Source of the DNA: Plasmopara viticola
Taxonomy: Eukaryota > Oomycota > Peronosporomycetes > Peronosporales > Peronosporaceae
Assembly: GCA_001695595.3 (NCBI GenBank)
Contig: MBPM02000143.1
Coordinates: 1-64,000, forward strand
Direction of reading: 5' to 3'
DNA length: 64,000 nt
The notes beneath the pieces were generated by a model. That model saw nothing but the letters and a program-made list of their open reading frames with translations. It was not told where the DNA came from and did not search any database. Made by a program: the position numbers and the translations under genes. Positions 1-11,900 of the stretch are shown here, piece after piece (position 1 is the first letter of the stretch; each line of letters begins with the position of its first letter).

Positions 1-3000
1 ACGCTGCTGCAGGGGTATGGCGTGGGACTGGATATTAAAAACATGGAATACAAGACGATTGATGACTCGAAAACGTCTGGCAATGGTGACTTTAATGCAG
101 ATGAGGAAAGCGATGAAGACGACGAGGATGAAGATATTGATGATGAAGAGATCTACGGATTCTTGTTCAAGCCTTTGATGGCTCGTCACAGCGCAATTTC
201 TAAAAGTTTAAAGCTATTTAACGACATTTTGGTCAAAAAGGCTGAGAGCGAGCAGGAACAGGAGCTTAAGGCATGGCATTTTAAGGATCTGGGTGCAAGT
301 GCAGTCCGTGCGATCGTGGATGCTAAAAACCCACTTAAAAAGCTTGAAACCCTTTCACAAGACTTTCCCGTTCAAGCAAAAAAGCTGGCGCTCTCGCGCA
401 AGTTAATTTCTGATGAACTTCGTGAGGAAATTGCAGCCACACGGGTGCAATCGATGACTCGAAGACTGACGAATAAGTTTATTATGAACGGCATTGCTGT
501 TGACCCTACGGAACGCTCGTTTAATGTGTTTGACTTTATGAAGACTTTAAAAAATGAATGGTCCGTGGCTAAACAGCTTGATGGATTGCCTTTAGATCAG
601 ACAGCGGTGGAAGAGATGCTGACGCATGTGCTTAAAACGAACCAGGAGCAGTCGGTCGTGCGTATCCACGTGCGTGGGTCCATGGGCGGATCAACGCCTT
701 TGTACTTGAACAACATTGAGACAGATCCAGAATCTACGAATTGGTCGTCGGATATCAACGTGCTTCGGCGTCCAGCGTGGAGCCTCATTTTTGTTCGTAA
801 AAATATGTACGAATGCGTCCTTGTAATGGATCCACTGACAGGTGCTGGCCGTGCTGCATTGTCTCATATTGGATTCATGCGAATGCGTGGCGCCCCTGTC
901 CAGTGGGCTCTCCTCGTATCGTCAAAAGAGCTGATGGCGAGTAAAACGTCTGATGAGCGCCAGGCAGTAGTGAAGAAGTACAAGGCTTGCAAGGCAACCT
1001 GCAAGGCCAGCTCCTGGCATTTTGCAAAGCTTTTGATGCTAGCTCAGTCAAAGGATCGAGCTGAGGCTGCAAATATCGACAACGAAAACATTAAGTCACA
1101 GGGTCATGAGGAAGACATGACAAATACAGAAGAAGACCTGGTTGTTTCTTCTCGTGTTGCCTCAAAATTTATTGCACGGGTTGGTGAAGATGCAAGCCCT
1201 ACCGTTTTGGTCGAACGCTTGATAGAAGCGTATGCTGAAGCAGCTGGAGAACTCGGAACAGTTGAAGACAACGAAGATGAAGCATTGGCGTGTTTGAATA
1301 GTGACCAGTTTGATAACGAAGTGCTAGCTATGACGGAGTATATTCATTTGAAGCATTTACCATTGGACTCACTCGTCTTCAATGGTGTTATTCAAAGAAA
1401 TTGGATATTCAGAAGTCGATCATGGCAAACTTTGGTCGTGATCAGCCATTGTATGTGGACATGGCTCATCAAGGCAAGCTCGATGAAGAAATGGATCTCA
1501 TTGAAGAGCTTTTAAACGCGCAAGATGCCTATCCTGCGTACTTGTCCATTTTTGAGACCACGGGAGGCAAACCAGGGGACATGGGTGCGAAATCATCGCG
1601 CCATTTTGTTGCGGATGATGTCGACGGCCGTTTGGAAGCTACAGCACGAAGTGCGATTACGTATCTGCATGCACCTGGCTCTCGAGCTCTGCCGAAGGAG
1701 CAGACTGTGATATTTCCAGTAGATCTTAGTGACGTACGAAATGCTGGTTATGCTTATCGAATTGTTAAAGCTGTACTAGAAGATTCGAAGCAGTCGTTGC
1801 GCGTTGGGCTTGTGGCTCAATTGAATGGCGATGCGAAGAGTGAAGGTGTGGGTGAGCTTATGGCTGCCATTGTTGCCACTGTAGGTAATTCGGACAAGGA
1901 AATTTATTTGAGATTTGTATTGGAAGCTTTGGACTGCATTGTAAAAGAGAAATCCGTCCACGCGATGATAGAGAAGCTTAAGGTGTTTGGACAAAGACAG
2001 CAAAGAACGAACTTGAAGTGGACCCAATGTTTGAAAAAGTTGAAGCGCTTTTAAGCAGAAAGCAAGGCAAGTGGCTGACTACCAAGCGACGTCGCAAGCT
2101 TACGCAGCTCAATACGCTCTTACGTTTGCGATTTCCACCTGCATTTGAAGAAGAAAGTACGTCTAAACTTGCTCTTCCGTATCTGTTTGTCAATGGAAGG
2201 CAAGTCAGTCTTCCGCCACAGTCGCTCTCCGACGAAGATGTGGCAACAATTTTGAAGTTTGATCTAAAACATCGCACTCAGCCTGTGGCAAAGGCACTTA
2301 TTAAGCGCAATGTTGCGCTTGATGCCAAAGAAGCTGACCGTTTGAGCCTTAGTGTCATGAGGACTACTGGCGTTGTTGATAAGTACGTCAAGACTGATCG
2401 AACATCCCGTATGGTTGTACACGAAGACTCCCTCAACACGATCCGTTTACAGGGTGATCAGTCACTTCAGGTCGCTGCTTACGTTGATCCTTTGTCCGAG
2501 GCTGCACAGGTCATGAGCTCGATGCTCCGCATGCTTCACTCACAGTTGAACGCCACAATTGAACTGGTATTAATTCCTGCTGACGAGTACACAGAATTTC
2601 CACTGCAACGCTTTTACCGATACCTTTTTGATAAGAAGCCTTCACTTGCTGCTACAAGCGTTGAGTTTCGCAAGTTACCCGTGCATCCAATCTTAACTAT
2701 GAAAATTGACACTCCCGAGGCCTGGAACGTACAAACTTTTCAAGCCGGTGATGATTTGGACAATTTACGCGTCGATCCAGATAGTTCGACAGCGGTGAAG
2801 TCGACGACGCGCGCCGTTTTTCAATTGGAAAGCTTGCTAGTTTATGGCCAGTGTCGGGACATGACTTTTAACATGTTCTCCCCTCCGAACGGCCTTCAGT
2901 TGGTGCTTGAGCGGGAGGTCGGTGCTCAACTGCTGCACCGCGATACGCTTGTAATGCAAAATCTAGGCTACTTTCAGCTTCAAGCCACGCCCGGTGTTTG

Positions 3001-4248
3001 GTCTTTACATTTGGCGAAGGGCAGAGCCGCCGAGATTTTCGATATCATTGACCCTACCACCGACCAACCGTTGGCGGCTCATCCCATCGTAGTTTACGAC
3101 TTTGGCTCACACATTTCGCAATTGCTTGTTCGCAAAAAGGCTGGCATGGAAAATGAAGAGCTGCTTCAGTCAGTTGAGAATACAGCATCAAAACGTATGT
3201 CTCGTCAAAGTCGGATACGGAAGTGTCCCGTAAAGACGATGGAGGCTTCCGCTCTTACTGGGATTCGCTACTGAACGTGATGGGCAAAACTGACGATAAG
3301 ACGTTGGGAGGTGCAGTGAACGAAGCCGACCACACTAATAAAGCTACTGGACAGGGTGCCCTTGTACATAAAACTCAACGTACGGGCGAGACCATTCATG
3401 TCTTTTCTGTAGCGTCTGGCTATCTCTATGAACGATTTGTCAAGATCATGATGTCGAGTGTTCTTAAGCGGACCAACAATCCGGTGACGTTCTGGCTATT
3501 GGAAAACTTTTTGTCGCCTGATTTTAAAAAATGCATTCCAGTACTGCGCGATCAGCTTGGCATGGACATTCGTCTTGTGACTTATAAGTGGCCCAATTGG
3601 TTGCGTCAGCAGACTGAAAAACAGCGCATAATCTGGGGTTACAAAATTCTCTTTTTGGACGTGTTGTTCCCGCTGGGTGTGCAGAAGATTATATACGTTG
3701 ATGCGGACCAAGTCGTGCGTGCAGATTTAAAGGAATTGTGGGAACTCGACTTGGAAGGGAAGCCGTATGGCTACACGCCGTTTTGTGACTCTCGCAACGT
3801 TGGCTTTCAATTCTGGCGACAAGGCTACTGGAAGGACCATTTACGCGGAAAGCCATACCATATCAGTGCTCTGTACGTTGTCGACCTTGCGCTCTTCCGA
3901 CAGATGGCGGCCGGTGATATGCTGCGTGCGGTGTACAGCCAGCTTAGCGCGGATCCCAACTCACTGTCAAATCTGGACCAGGATCTGCCTAACTATGTGC
4001 AGGATCAAATTCCTATCTTTTCTTTGCCGCAGGAGTGGCTTTGGTGTGAATCGTGGTGCAGTGACGAAACCAAGGCTACAGCCAAGACAATTGATCTGTG
4101 CAACAACCCCAAACATAAGGAACCTAAACTCGAAATGGCTAAACGAGTCATTGCTGGAAACCTCTTTGAGGAGTCATGGACTGAGCTGGACCAAGAGATA
4201 AAGGACGCCGAGGCGAACCACATCGCGCATCAAGTGCAGCTTGAATAG
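1..4248 (+). CDS. UGGT: UDP-glucose:glycoprotein glucosyltransferase (UGGT), 5'-partial, three apparent frameshifts
   Basis: ER-lumen folding sensor that reglucosylates misfolded N-glycoproteins so calnexin/calreticulin can rebind them. The frame is open from base 1, so the N terminus lies outside the window. The C-terminal third (about 3,390-4,190) is a clear family GT24 catalytic domain, with the metal-binding DAD near 3,700 ([11 protein letters not shown]) and the NLDQDLPN segment near 3,970. Upstream are the thioredoxin-like and beta-sandwich regions typical of UGGT. The coding frame changes at about 1,398-1,402, 2,002-2,004 and 3,190-3,193. Each change is resolved by one extra base in an A-run, and protein similarity continues without a gap on both sides, so no intron is needed. 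The protein ends HQVQLE, without an obvious KDEL/HDEL-type retention signal. Family assignment is secure; whether the breaks are real is not. Confidence 0.93.
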
Positions 4249-5313
4249 AAATGGGACGGACGTCAACAAACAGAAATTGCCATGAATTATTATTTTTACT
4301 TGACCCGAGGCCAGATATGAATTCACTTAATGATCACCTTGCTTTGTTTACATGCGCTTATTATGTTGATGCTTGTCACCCCCTGAATATAGCAAGAGTA
4401 GCAACCATTGACAGAACCAGCGTTTCAATAAGACGCGCTTCATTCGTGCAATTTAAGCATGGCTGCTGCACGTCAAAGATCAGGACGTTACCTATTGACA
4501 AAGTATCCAGCCTGAAATTGACTAGGAAAGCTGAACGCCATGGTGGAATCGCTACCTAAAGCATTAAAATTCTCTTGAGATGGGAGCGCCTAAAGTTCTG
4601 CGTGTTGGAAATTGAACCCTTGCTAAGCTTCGAACAGACGCGAAACATCCGAGTAAAGCAAGCATGACAGCAGATTTCCGAATTTGCACAGTGTGCCTGT
4701 GTGTTCGTCTGGTGTGCTTCAACAGTCAGAAAAACCAGCAAAGGCTTCTGCTCGATCAATCCCTTTTGGTGTGCACTATTTCTGGCTGTAAGATAGCTCG
4801 ACACCCGTTAGCAGCTTTAAGGTGTTGTTCTGTCGGGATCAATATTTACCACGAAGATTCTCGAACACATTGTGGAACGTTCAGAATTGCCCTATCCAAT
4901 ACAAGCTTTTGGCGGATGCTTAAAAAGCTCGATTATTATCTCTCCATAGTAAATATAAGCTCTATTAAACGCTAGACTTCCGAGATATGGTTCGATAAGG
5001 ATGTTCACAACTAGCTTACTTATTTTTCAACACGCTTCCTCTTACTACTTCCAAGTCCAAATCTCTGTCACAATCTTGATTTACGTAAGCTCGCCTTCGA
5101 CTATGAAAGGGGGACAGGATAACAGAAAGGTGAACTTGGAGATGAAAAAAACTCCAAACTGATGATAAATCGACAACGAAAAGGACGACAAACTTGTTGA
5201 TGAAGCTGAAAACGATTTAATCGTAAGGGCAACGACATAGATGACAGCGTTGCAGAGAATGAAAAATATTGAAAATTTATTAGTCATGTGTCCGCTCTTA
5301 CTCTAAACGACAG
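4249..5313. other. intergenic, no gene recognised
   Basis: About 1 kb between the UGGT stop and a LINE scrap. Only short ORFs on both strands, with no recognisable protein, repeat boundary or RNA gene. It presumably holds the UGGT terminator. Confidence 0.5.
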
Positions 5314-5319
5314 TCAATG

Positions 5320-5760
5320 AATGGTGAGGACTGCTTTACTCGAGTGACAAACGTGGATCAAGCTGCTGTACACAAACCCCCAAGCGCACTTGCTGATCAA
5401 CGGCAATGTCCAGCCGCATCCCACGCGCGGCGTGGAGCAAGGCGATCCGCTCTCGGCGCTGCTCTTCGCGCAAACGATCAAGCTGCTCGAAGACATGCTG
5501 CGCGCGCACAAGGAGCACGGTGTGTGTTCAAACGCAGAGCACACGTTGATGAGTGTATTTTTCGCGGATGAGTCGACGCTTCTCGCCAATTTAATCGTGA
5601 ATCTAAGGAGCAGCTTGCGTTCGTAGACGAGTATTGCCAAGGATCTGGTACAAATTCAACTTGTCCAAGTCTGTGCTGCTGGCGCTAAACAACATGTCAA
5701 GGACCAACATACAAATTACATTATTAAGACTCGGCGCCATCCAATCCAGCGCAATGTCGA
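5320..5760 (+). pseudogene. LINE-type reverse transcriptase fragment
   Basis: A translated stretch split over several frames matches the core of non-LTR (L1-like) reverse transcriptases. Visible pieces are LLYTNPQAHLLINGN, then TRGVEQGDPLSALLF (the GxxQGDPLS motif that precedes the catalytic box), then SVFFADESTLL (an FADD-type box with the second Asp replaced by Glu), then KFNLSKSVLLALN. No endonuclease domain or poly-A tail is seen. It is a short dead fragment just upstream of the HECT ligase gene and may lie in its promoter region. Confidence 0.75.
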
Positions 5761-5972
5761 AGATGCCATCAAGTCGAGAAGTGTCACACAAAAAGGTAAC
5801 GCATTTCTTACTTAATCGTTAAAAAACCGGTACGGCTTTCAATAAGTATTGTCGCCCCGCCTTCGTTATTGTGCTCTTGTTTATCAAATTGAATATAATC
5901 ACATTGCCACATTGACTTATCGTACCTAAAGCGCGCCTCGGTCTCTTGGCCAGCCAAAGGCAGAGTCTGAGT

Positions 5973-8900
5973 ATGGAACAACCTTCTGCGCCTTCTGCGT
6001 CTAGTCGAGGCAATCGCAAGCGCCGCAATGGAAAGCGCAAGCGTAGTAATTGTCGTCAGAGCGAGAAAGTGGAAGACATGGTGGAAGAGCCACCGGTTGT
6101 GCGAGAAATGAAGAAGGAGGTCGAGAAGACGTCCCAATCGTGGAATTGTCCCGCTTGTACGTTTCTTAACGAGGCGACGCGCTGCTTTTGCGAAACGTGC
6201 GAGACACCGAACCCGTCGCCATCGCTTGCGAGCAGCAGGCTGGGAGCTACTTCAGCTTTGGACTGGAGCTGCGCAGCTTGCACGATGGTGAATCCCACGA
6301 CCATGCGCGTCTGCGCAGTCTGTGGATCACTGAATCCACGGCCTGTCGCCTCTCCTGGTCTGAAGATTCGCTTGTCAAAGGTGCGCAGAGAAGACGAAAA
6401 TGCGTCCTTGTCGTCTTCCAGTGAAGACAGTGAAGCAGACAGTGACGCTTCCGAGGAAGCCGCTGATATGTGGGTGTGCAAGAGTTGTGATTTGCTTTCC
6501 AATGGACGCACATGCTCAAAGTGTCTTGTGCAACGACCACAGATGGCAATTAACACGAAGACGGACAATGACAAGAAGAATTCGCTCTTAAAGAAGCAAA
6601 AGCGACGAAAACGTGGCCAAAAGCTGCAAGAGCGAGCGAAACTTGCCTACGGTGTCTCTCTTATTGAGCTGAAAAGGTTAATGACGGAAGCTAGTAGCAG
6701 CCGCTTACTTGACACACTGCAGACGTTGACGCATACGTTAGCGATGATGGATGCGTCAGCGGATAATGGATGGGTGGATGGACCCTCGTTTCTCATTCGT
6801 GGCTTCGAGACCGGACGTTCTGATACCGCTACGGATTCAGAGCTCTTGACATTGCTCCAAACTATTTTTCAGAGACAGGAGGAGATGATTTCAAGGGAAG
6901 TGCGTCTTTTGGCGCTGCAATCGATCAATTATCTTATGAAACTGGATCGACACATCTTTACACGCGTCCAAATGGTGCAAGTCGTAAGGCTGTATATTAA
7001 TGATCTATTAAAATGGAATGACAAAGGTAGCACAGGTACTCTAAGCACTAGTACGATGAAAAACACGCGGATGCTAGTGGAAGAATGCATAAGTGGCTTG
7101 TCGAGTGTGTGTAGTACAGAAGCGTTTGCTCTCCGCGAAGTGCTGGCACACGACAAGTTTGTTGGTTTTTTGGATTTCTTGCTTCGTCTAATGGATGAAA
7201 ATGAAAATGATGGCGGATTACATCCTAGTATTGTAATGTCGGCACTTGGTATATTACTAAAATGCTGCATGAAGCTACGGTGGATTGGAAAACTGCAGCA
7301 TAAACACCGTCTGTGTGACAGTAAAAAGTTGAAAGCGCACGGGTCAGCATCTTTCACGCCAGCAAACACGGGTGGCGAACTTACACTAGAGCTTGCAACA
7401 AAGTTGATTGTATGTTTGCGCCGCGCTCTTCTGCATAAGCACGTTCCATTGCACGTCAAGGCTGCCAAGTGTTTGCTGCTTGTATTTAACCGTACGCCTT
7501 ACGACGATCCGACTGTTATAATAAAACTCGTGACACCTGAAGTGCTAAGCAAGTTCGTTGCAGTCGTAACGAAACGTGACGGTGAAGAATCAGACGAATC
7601 GCGTCTTGCCATGGTAAATCTGTTGCTGCATTTATTTGACAATCGCGCGCAGTTAGTCAACATGTTTGTACAAGAAAAGATCTATTTGGATTTATTTGAT
7701 GGTATGCTGCAATTACTCCAGTCTCCGTCAACAGCTTTGCGGACCAGCACTCTTAGGCTTATGGCAATGCTTACCCGAGTAGTTTGTCAAAAGCACACGT
7801 TGGGTTCTGTGTTGTCAAATGATTCGAAACAAAATAATAATGTGTCATCAACGGAAGGTGCTGGCTTGAGAAATTCCCAAAGCAAGCGCAGTCGCCAGCG
7901 CTTGGACTCTTTGCCGGACCCTGATGTGCTATCTACTCTACTGCTTGAATTTATTCGGAACGATTATATTGCTGCTGTAAATGTGCTTTTGAAGGACGGA
8001 GCAGACTTGAACTTTCCAAGAAGGTTTGATTGCTCAGGAAATGAAGTGGATAAGCCTTTGAACGTTGCAGTGGAGTGTGCGTCACTTGAGATGGTACGAT
8101 TACTTTTTAAAGAAGGCGCCGACGTTCATCAAGTAGGAATAAAGGGCACGCCACTCCATGTCGCAGCTAGATTCGGTCGTTGTGACGTTGCTGCTTTTTT
8201 ATTGCAGTGTGGAGCGCGTGTGCAGGCTAAAGATCGAGATAAAAAAACAGTCATGGATGTGGTTAGTGCGACCGACAAGGGTGCGACCAAGAGTTTTTCC
8301 GTGGAATCAATTCCGTCTCCTATGAGAAAACTGCTTGACCTTTACCAGCAATCGACGGACTGGCGCGATTTCAAAAATGATTTTTCAGAAAGTGATGAAA
8401 TGAGTGGTGGAAGGAATTGCGCGCTATTTTATTCATCAGATCATGACGACAATGGTGAGGATGACGATATGGATGATGATGAGTTTGATGAGGATGAAGA
8501 CTTGTTGATGGATTATGACGATGAGGAGGACGAAGGGTTTGATAGTGCCAGTCAATATGATAAGGAGATGGGAGATGATGAAAGCTCAAGCGATGATGAT
8601 ACTGTTAACTTCAATGGCGACATGCCAAATGAGCCGGTGCCTTCCGACCAGCGTCGCCTTGACGTGGTTCTTTTCGGATCGTTTAAGTCTAGGAAAACTT
8701 TACAGAATACCAAAGGTTGTGTCTATAAACGAAAACGTTCATTGAGTGCGTGTAACAAGGACTGCTCGAACGATGATGCAATGCTGGAGCACCAGCTTTC
8801 AATGTCACAGCGGACGAGGTGTATGCGTTCAATCTTGCCGTTACTCAATGCTTGCTGTTAGTGCTACACGACTTTGACGTTCAGAAAGTGGAGCGCTCAA

Positions 8901-11900
8901 TCATATCTACTCTGGCGTGCGTTTTGGAGATGGCACCATCTCAGCTGATTCGGGATTTGAAAGAAGCTGATGTGGTACTTATCTTGGATACAATACACTT
9001 TTTGCTTCAAGGCGATAACCATCATCAAATTAATCCAGACGTAGCAAAATCGCGGATAAACAAAGTGACCTCGTCGTCTTTCACTGCAGCAACTCACTCT
9101 AATTTGCTCTCTTATATCTTGGCAGTCCGTATATTGCAAGCAATGGTGAGAAAGTCGACCAAAGAGTCGTCAATTTTTCATCAAGTTGAAAGGAGGGGAA
9201 TAAGTAAGCAGATTGAGTGGCTCAATGATGCAACGGCTTGTTGGGCCAGTACAGCTCGCGATAAAAATCACCCTCGAAGTCCTTGCGACACAATTTTTAA
9301 AAGAGGTTTCGATCTGCTTCAATCGCTTCGCGCAGATACGATAGAAAGTGGTACGCTTCACCTCCACAAGCTTCGAAATCTCGCAAGGCGCCTGAAAGAA
9401 TTTTCTGATGCCTCTTCTCCATGCGACCAAGACCTCATACTAGTCGACTTGGTGGATCTGTTTGAGGATCCAAACTCAATCACAATTTATGAATTTAAAC
9501 AGTCCGAGCTGTTGCCTGCAATTCTTCAGTATCTGTCAGCACACAATGAGCTGCAAAAAACTCGGATTTTGGCTTTGATGCAAGCTTTTAAACGCTGTCC
9601 AACAGCGCTTAAACATCTGATCACTCGTTTGCAATGTATCATTACTCAAGAGGAGACATTTCCATTAATTAAATATAGCTCTGGCAAGGGGAGAGAGCTA
9701 TATCCGCTTACTCGTCAACTAAAGTTTGCGTTTGTCCGATCTGGTGACAGAGTTGTTGGCGATAGACAACACGATAATTTTGCCAGTCGTTCTAAGGAAA
9801 AGTCCATTCACTCGTCGCCGTTGACTCACTTTCAGTCATTTGAGCGAATGGTCTTTCGTAGCATGTCTGTTATTGATCCGGATCTTTCGTTGTTGTATCT
9901 CAATCTTGTTGGGCATACTATTCAGAAAGTAGTCGAAGGAAAGTGGCGAAAGTACATAGTCGTGGGGTATGATGATACACGGTCGTACCATTTGCTGAAG
10001 TCCATTGGCGGTAAAGATGATAGTTTAGTCGAGATGGTTCTACATGACTCCCAGTGCAAGCTACCTAGTAGCGTTGACGTTTACGATAGCATTGCGTTGA
10101 TTTGAAACTTTTTGGATCGCATGTGTCGATAGTAGCGGTGACAAAAAGAAGCGAAAGAATAATAAGCGGAAACGAAAGCTGTTAAGTCAAAAGCACTTGC
10201 AAGCTGGAAGAGCTAGACCTTTTCAAGTCGAAATACAAAATACAAATGAAATAAAACTACCAAGTCTACCAGGAGCTTGGTATGCGGCAGTGCTTTGGAA
10301 CGAGTCAGATGATGTCTCGAAGTTAAGTACTGAAAATGGTCCGGTGTGTGAAGAGGTGCTTGCAGCTCAGGCCATCCACTCTGTGAAATTGCTAGCTGAC
10401 AATCGAATTATTCGCAAGGTGCCTGCTGATTGCATTCGTCCGCGGGCACTTCAACCACAAGTGGGCAGCGTCGTTGAAATGGCCGGCGGTACCTTTGGAG
10501 AAGTTGTTCGCGTTTACGACAATGATTGTGCGTCGAGTAATTCTGATGCCGTATTGTTAGACGTAAAAATGAACTCTGGCGATGAGAAGAAACAAGTGAT
10601 AAGGAATCATGTTCGATTTCCACCGCAGGAGGCGTTCACACCTACTTTAAAAAATGAAAACGATCAAGTAAAGGCGATGAGCATTCAAAGCTCATTCCCA
10701 GCTCGCAATAACTCGTCTATTGTTGGCAGCGTTGGCGACCGAGTGTGGGTATTACCGCCATCGGGTCCTCTCTTCGAAATCTTTGTGTAGCGGGAACAAT
10801 CAAGAACTTTTCTTCCGTATTGGATTGTATTAGTGAGATATCCACTGTTGTTGTGGAAGTTTCGTTTGGAAGCACACAACCGCCTCTTGCTGTGAAGGTA
10901 AATCAAGACCGAATCTTGAACTTCGGTGCTGAAAAGGGCGTCTTATCTAGTCGTGGTTCTTCTCGTCTATTGGCCGCCCTTCAAATGGCATCGGACCGCG
11001 GCGGATCTAGCAAAGGGTTTGGTGGAGTGCACAATGGGCACAATCGTAGCACCTCCGCCATTCACCGAGCTTTTGAAAGGGTGGCGGGATCGCTTCAGCA
11101 AAATCAACACATAGGCCGAATTGGAGCGTCAGGTACGGCTATGGACCAGCTTCGCAATTATATATCCCGCAATTCAACCATTGGAGCATCTAATGCCCCC
11201 AGCGATATTAACATACCCGAGTTCATTCAAGCAACCACACAAAGTGCTGCTGGCACACCTTTACCGAATATATCAAATGGAAGCGAGGTGCAAAGTGCGA
11301 TTTTACCGTTCGTATCGACATCCGCTTCCCCAACTGATAAAAAGTTCAATCAGCAGCGAATGTCGAATGGTATTGGCGATTCCAATGGGGCATCGTGCTT
11401 GAAGCCTCAACGATTCAAGCTCAAGATGACCTGTACGCAATTGCCGAAAGTAAATTTGGTCGTGGGATTCCGCAACTGTGATACAAACGTTACAGCACAG
11501 AACCGAGTTGTGGTATCGACCAAATTTGGTGTTGACAAGGCAAATCGAAACACGCTCACCGCACCACAATTTGATCAGGAGAAGCCGACTTCTCAACTTT
11601 TTGAAAAGAGTGCCGGTGGTCGCAAGGCAGTATCGGAAATATTTAGCTCATTTAGCGAAACGACTCACTATGGAACCTCACAAAAAAAGAAACGCAGAAA
11701 AGTGTCGCTACTTGCTCGTCAGAAAACTTTGTCGGACGCAGCTTCGTGGGATATTGAAAGATTTATTCAATTCATGCAAGCAGTTTGTGGTTTGGCAAAG
11801 TACAGTCACCCTGGCTCGAACGCCAAACATTGTATTACCTTTTCTAAATTTGCAGACCCAGCTACAAATCGCAGATTGCTGAAGCTGGATGGATTCGTTT

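Noticed and set aside
1395..3225. Frame changes in UGGT read as introns
   Set aside because: Protein similarity continues without loss across each junction and one inserted base in a homopolymer restores the frame; no GT..AG pair is needed.
8371..8589. His-rich minus-strand ORF
   Set aside because: Antisense shadow of the Asp/Glu tract of the HECT ligase.
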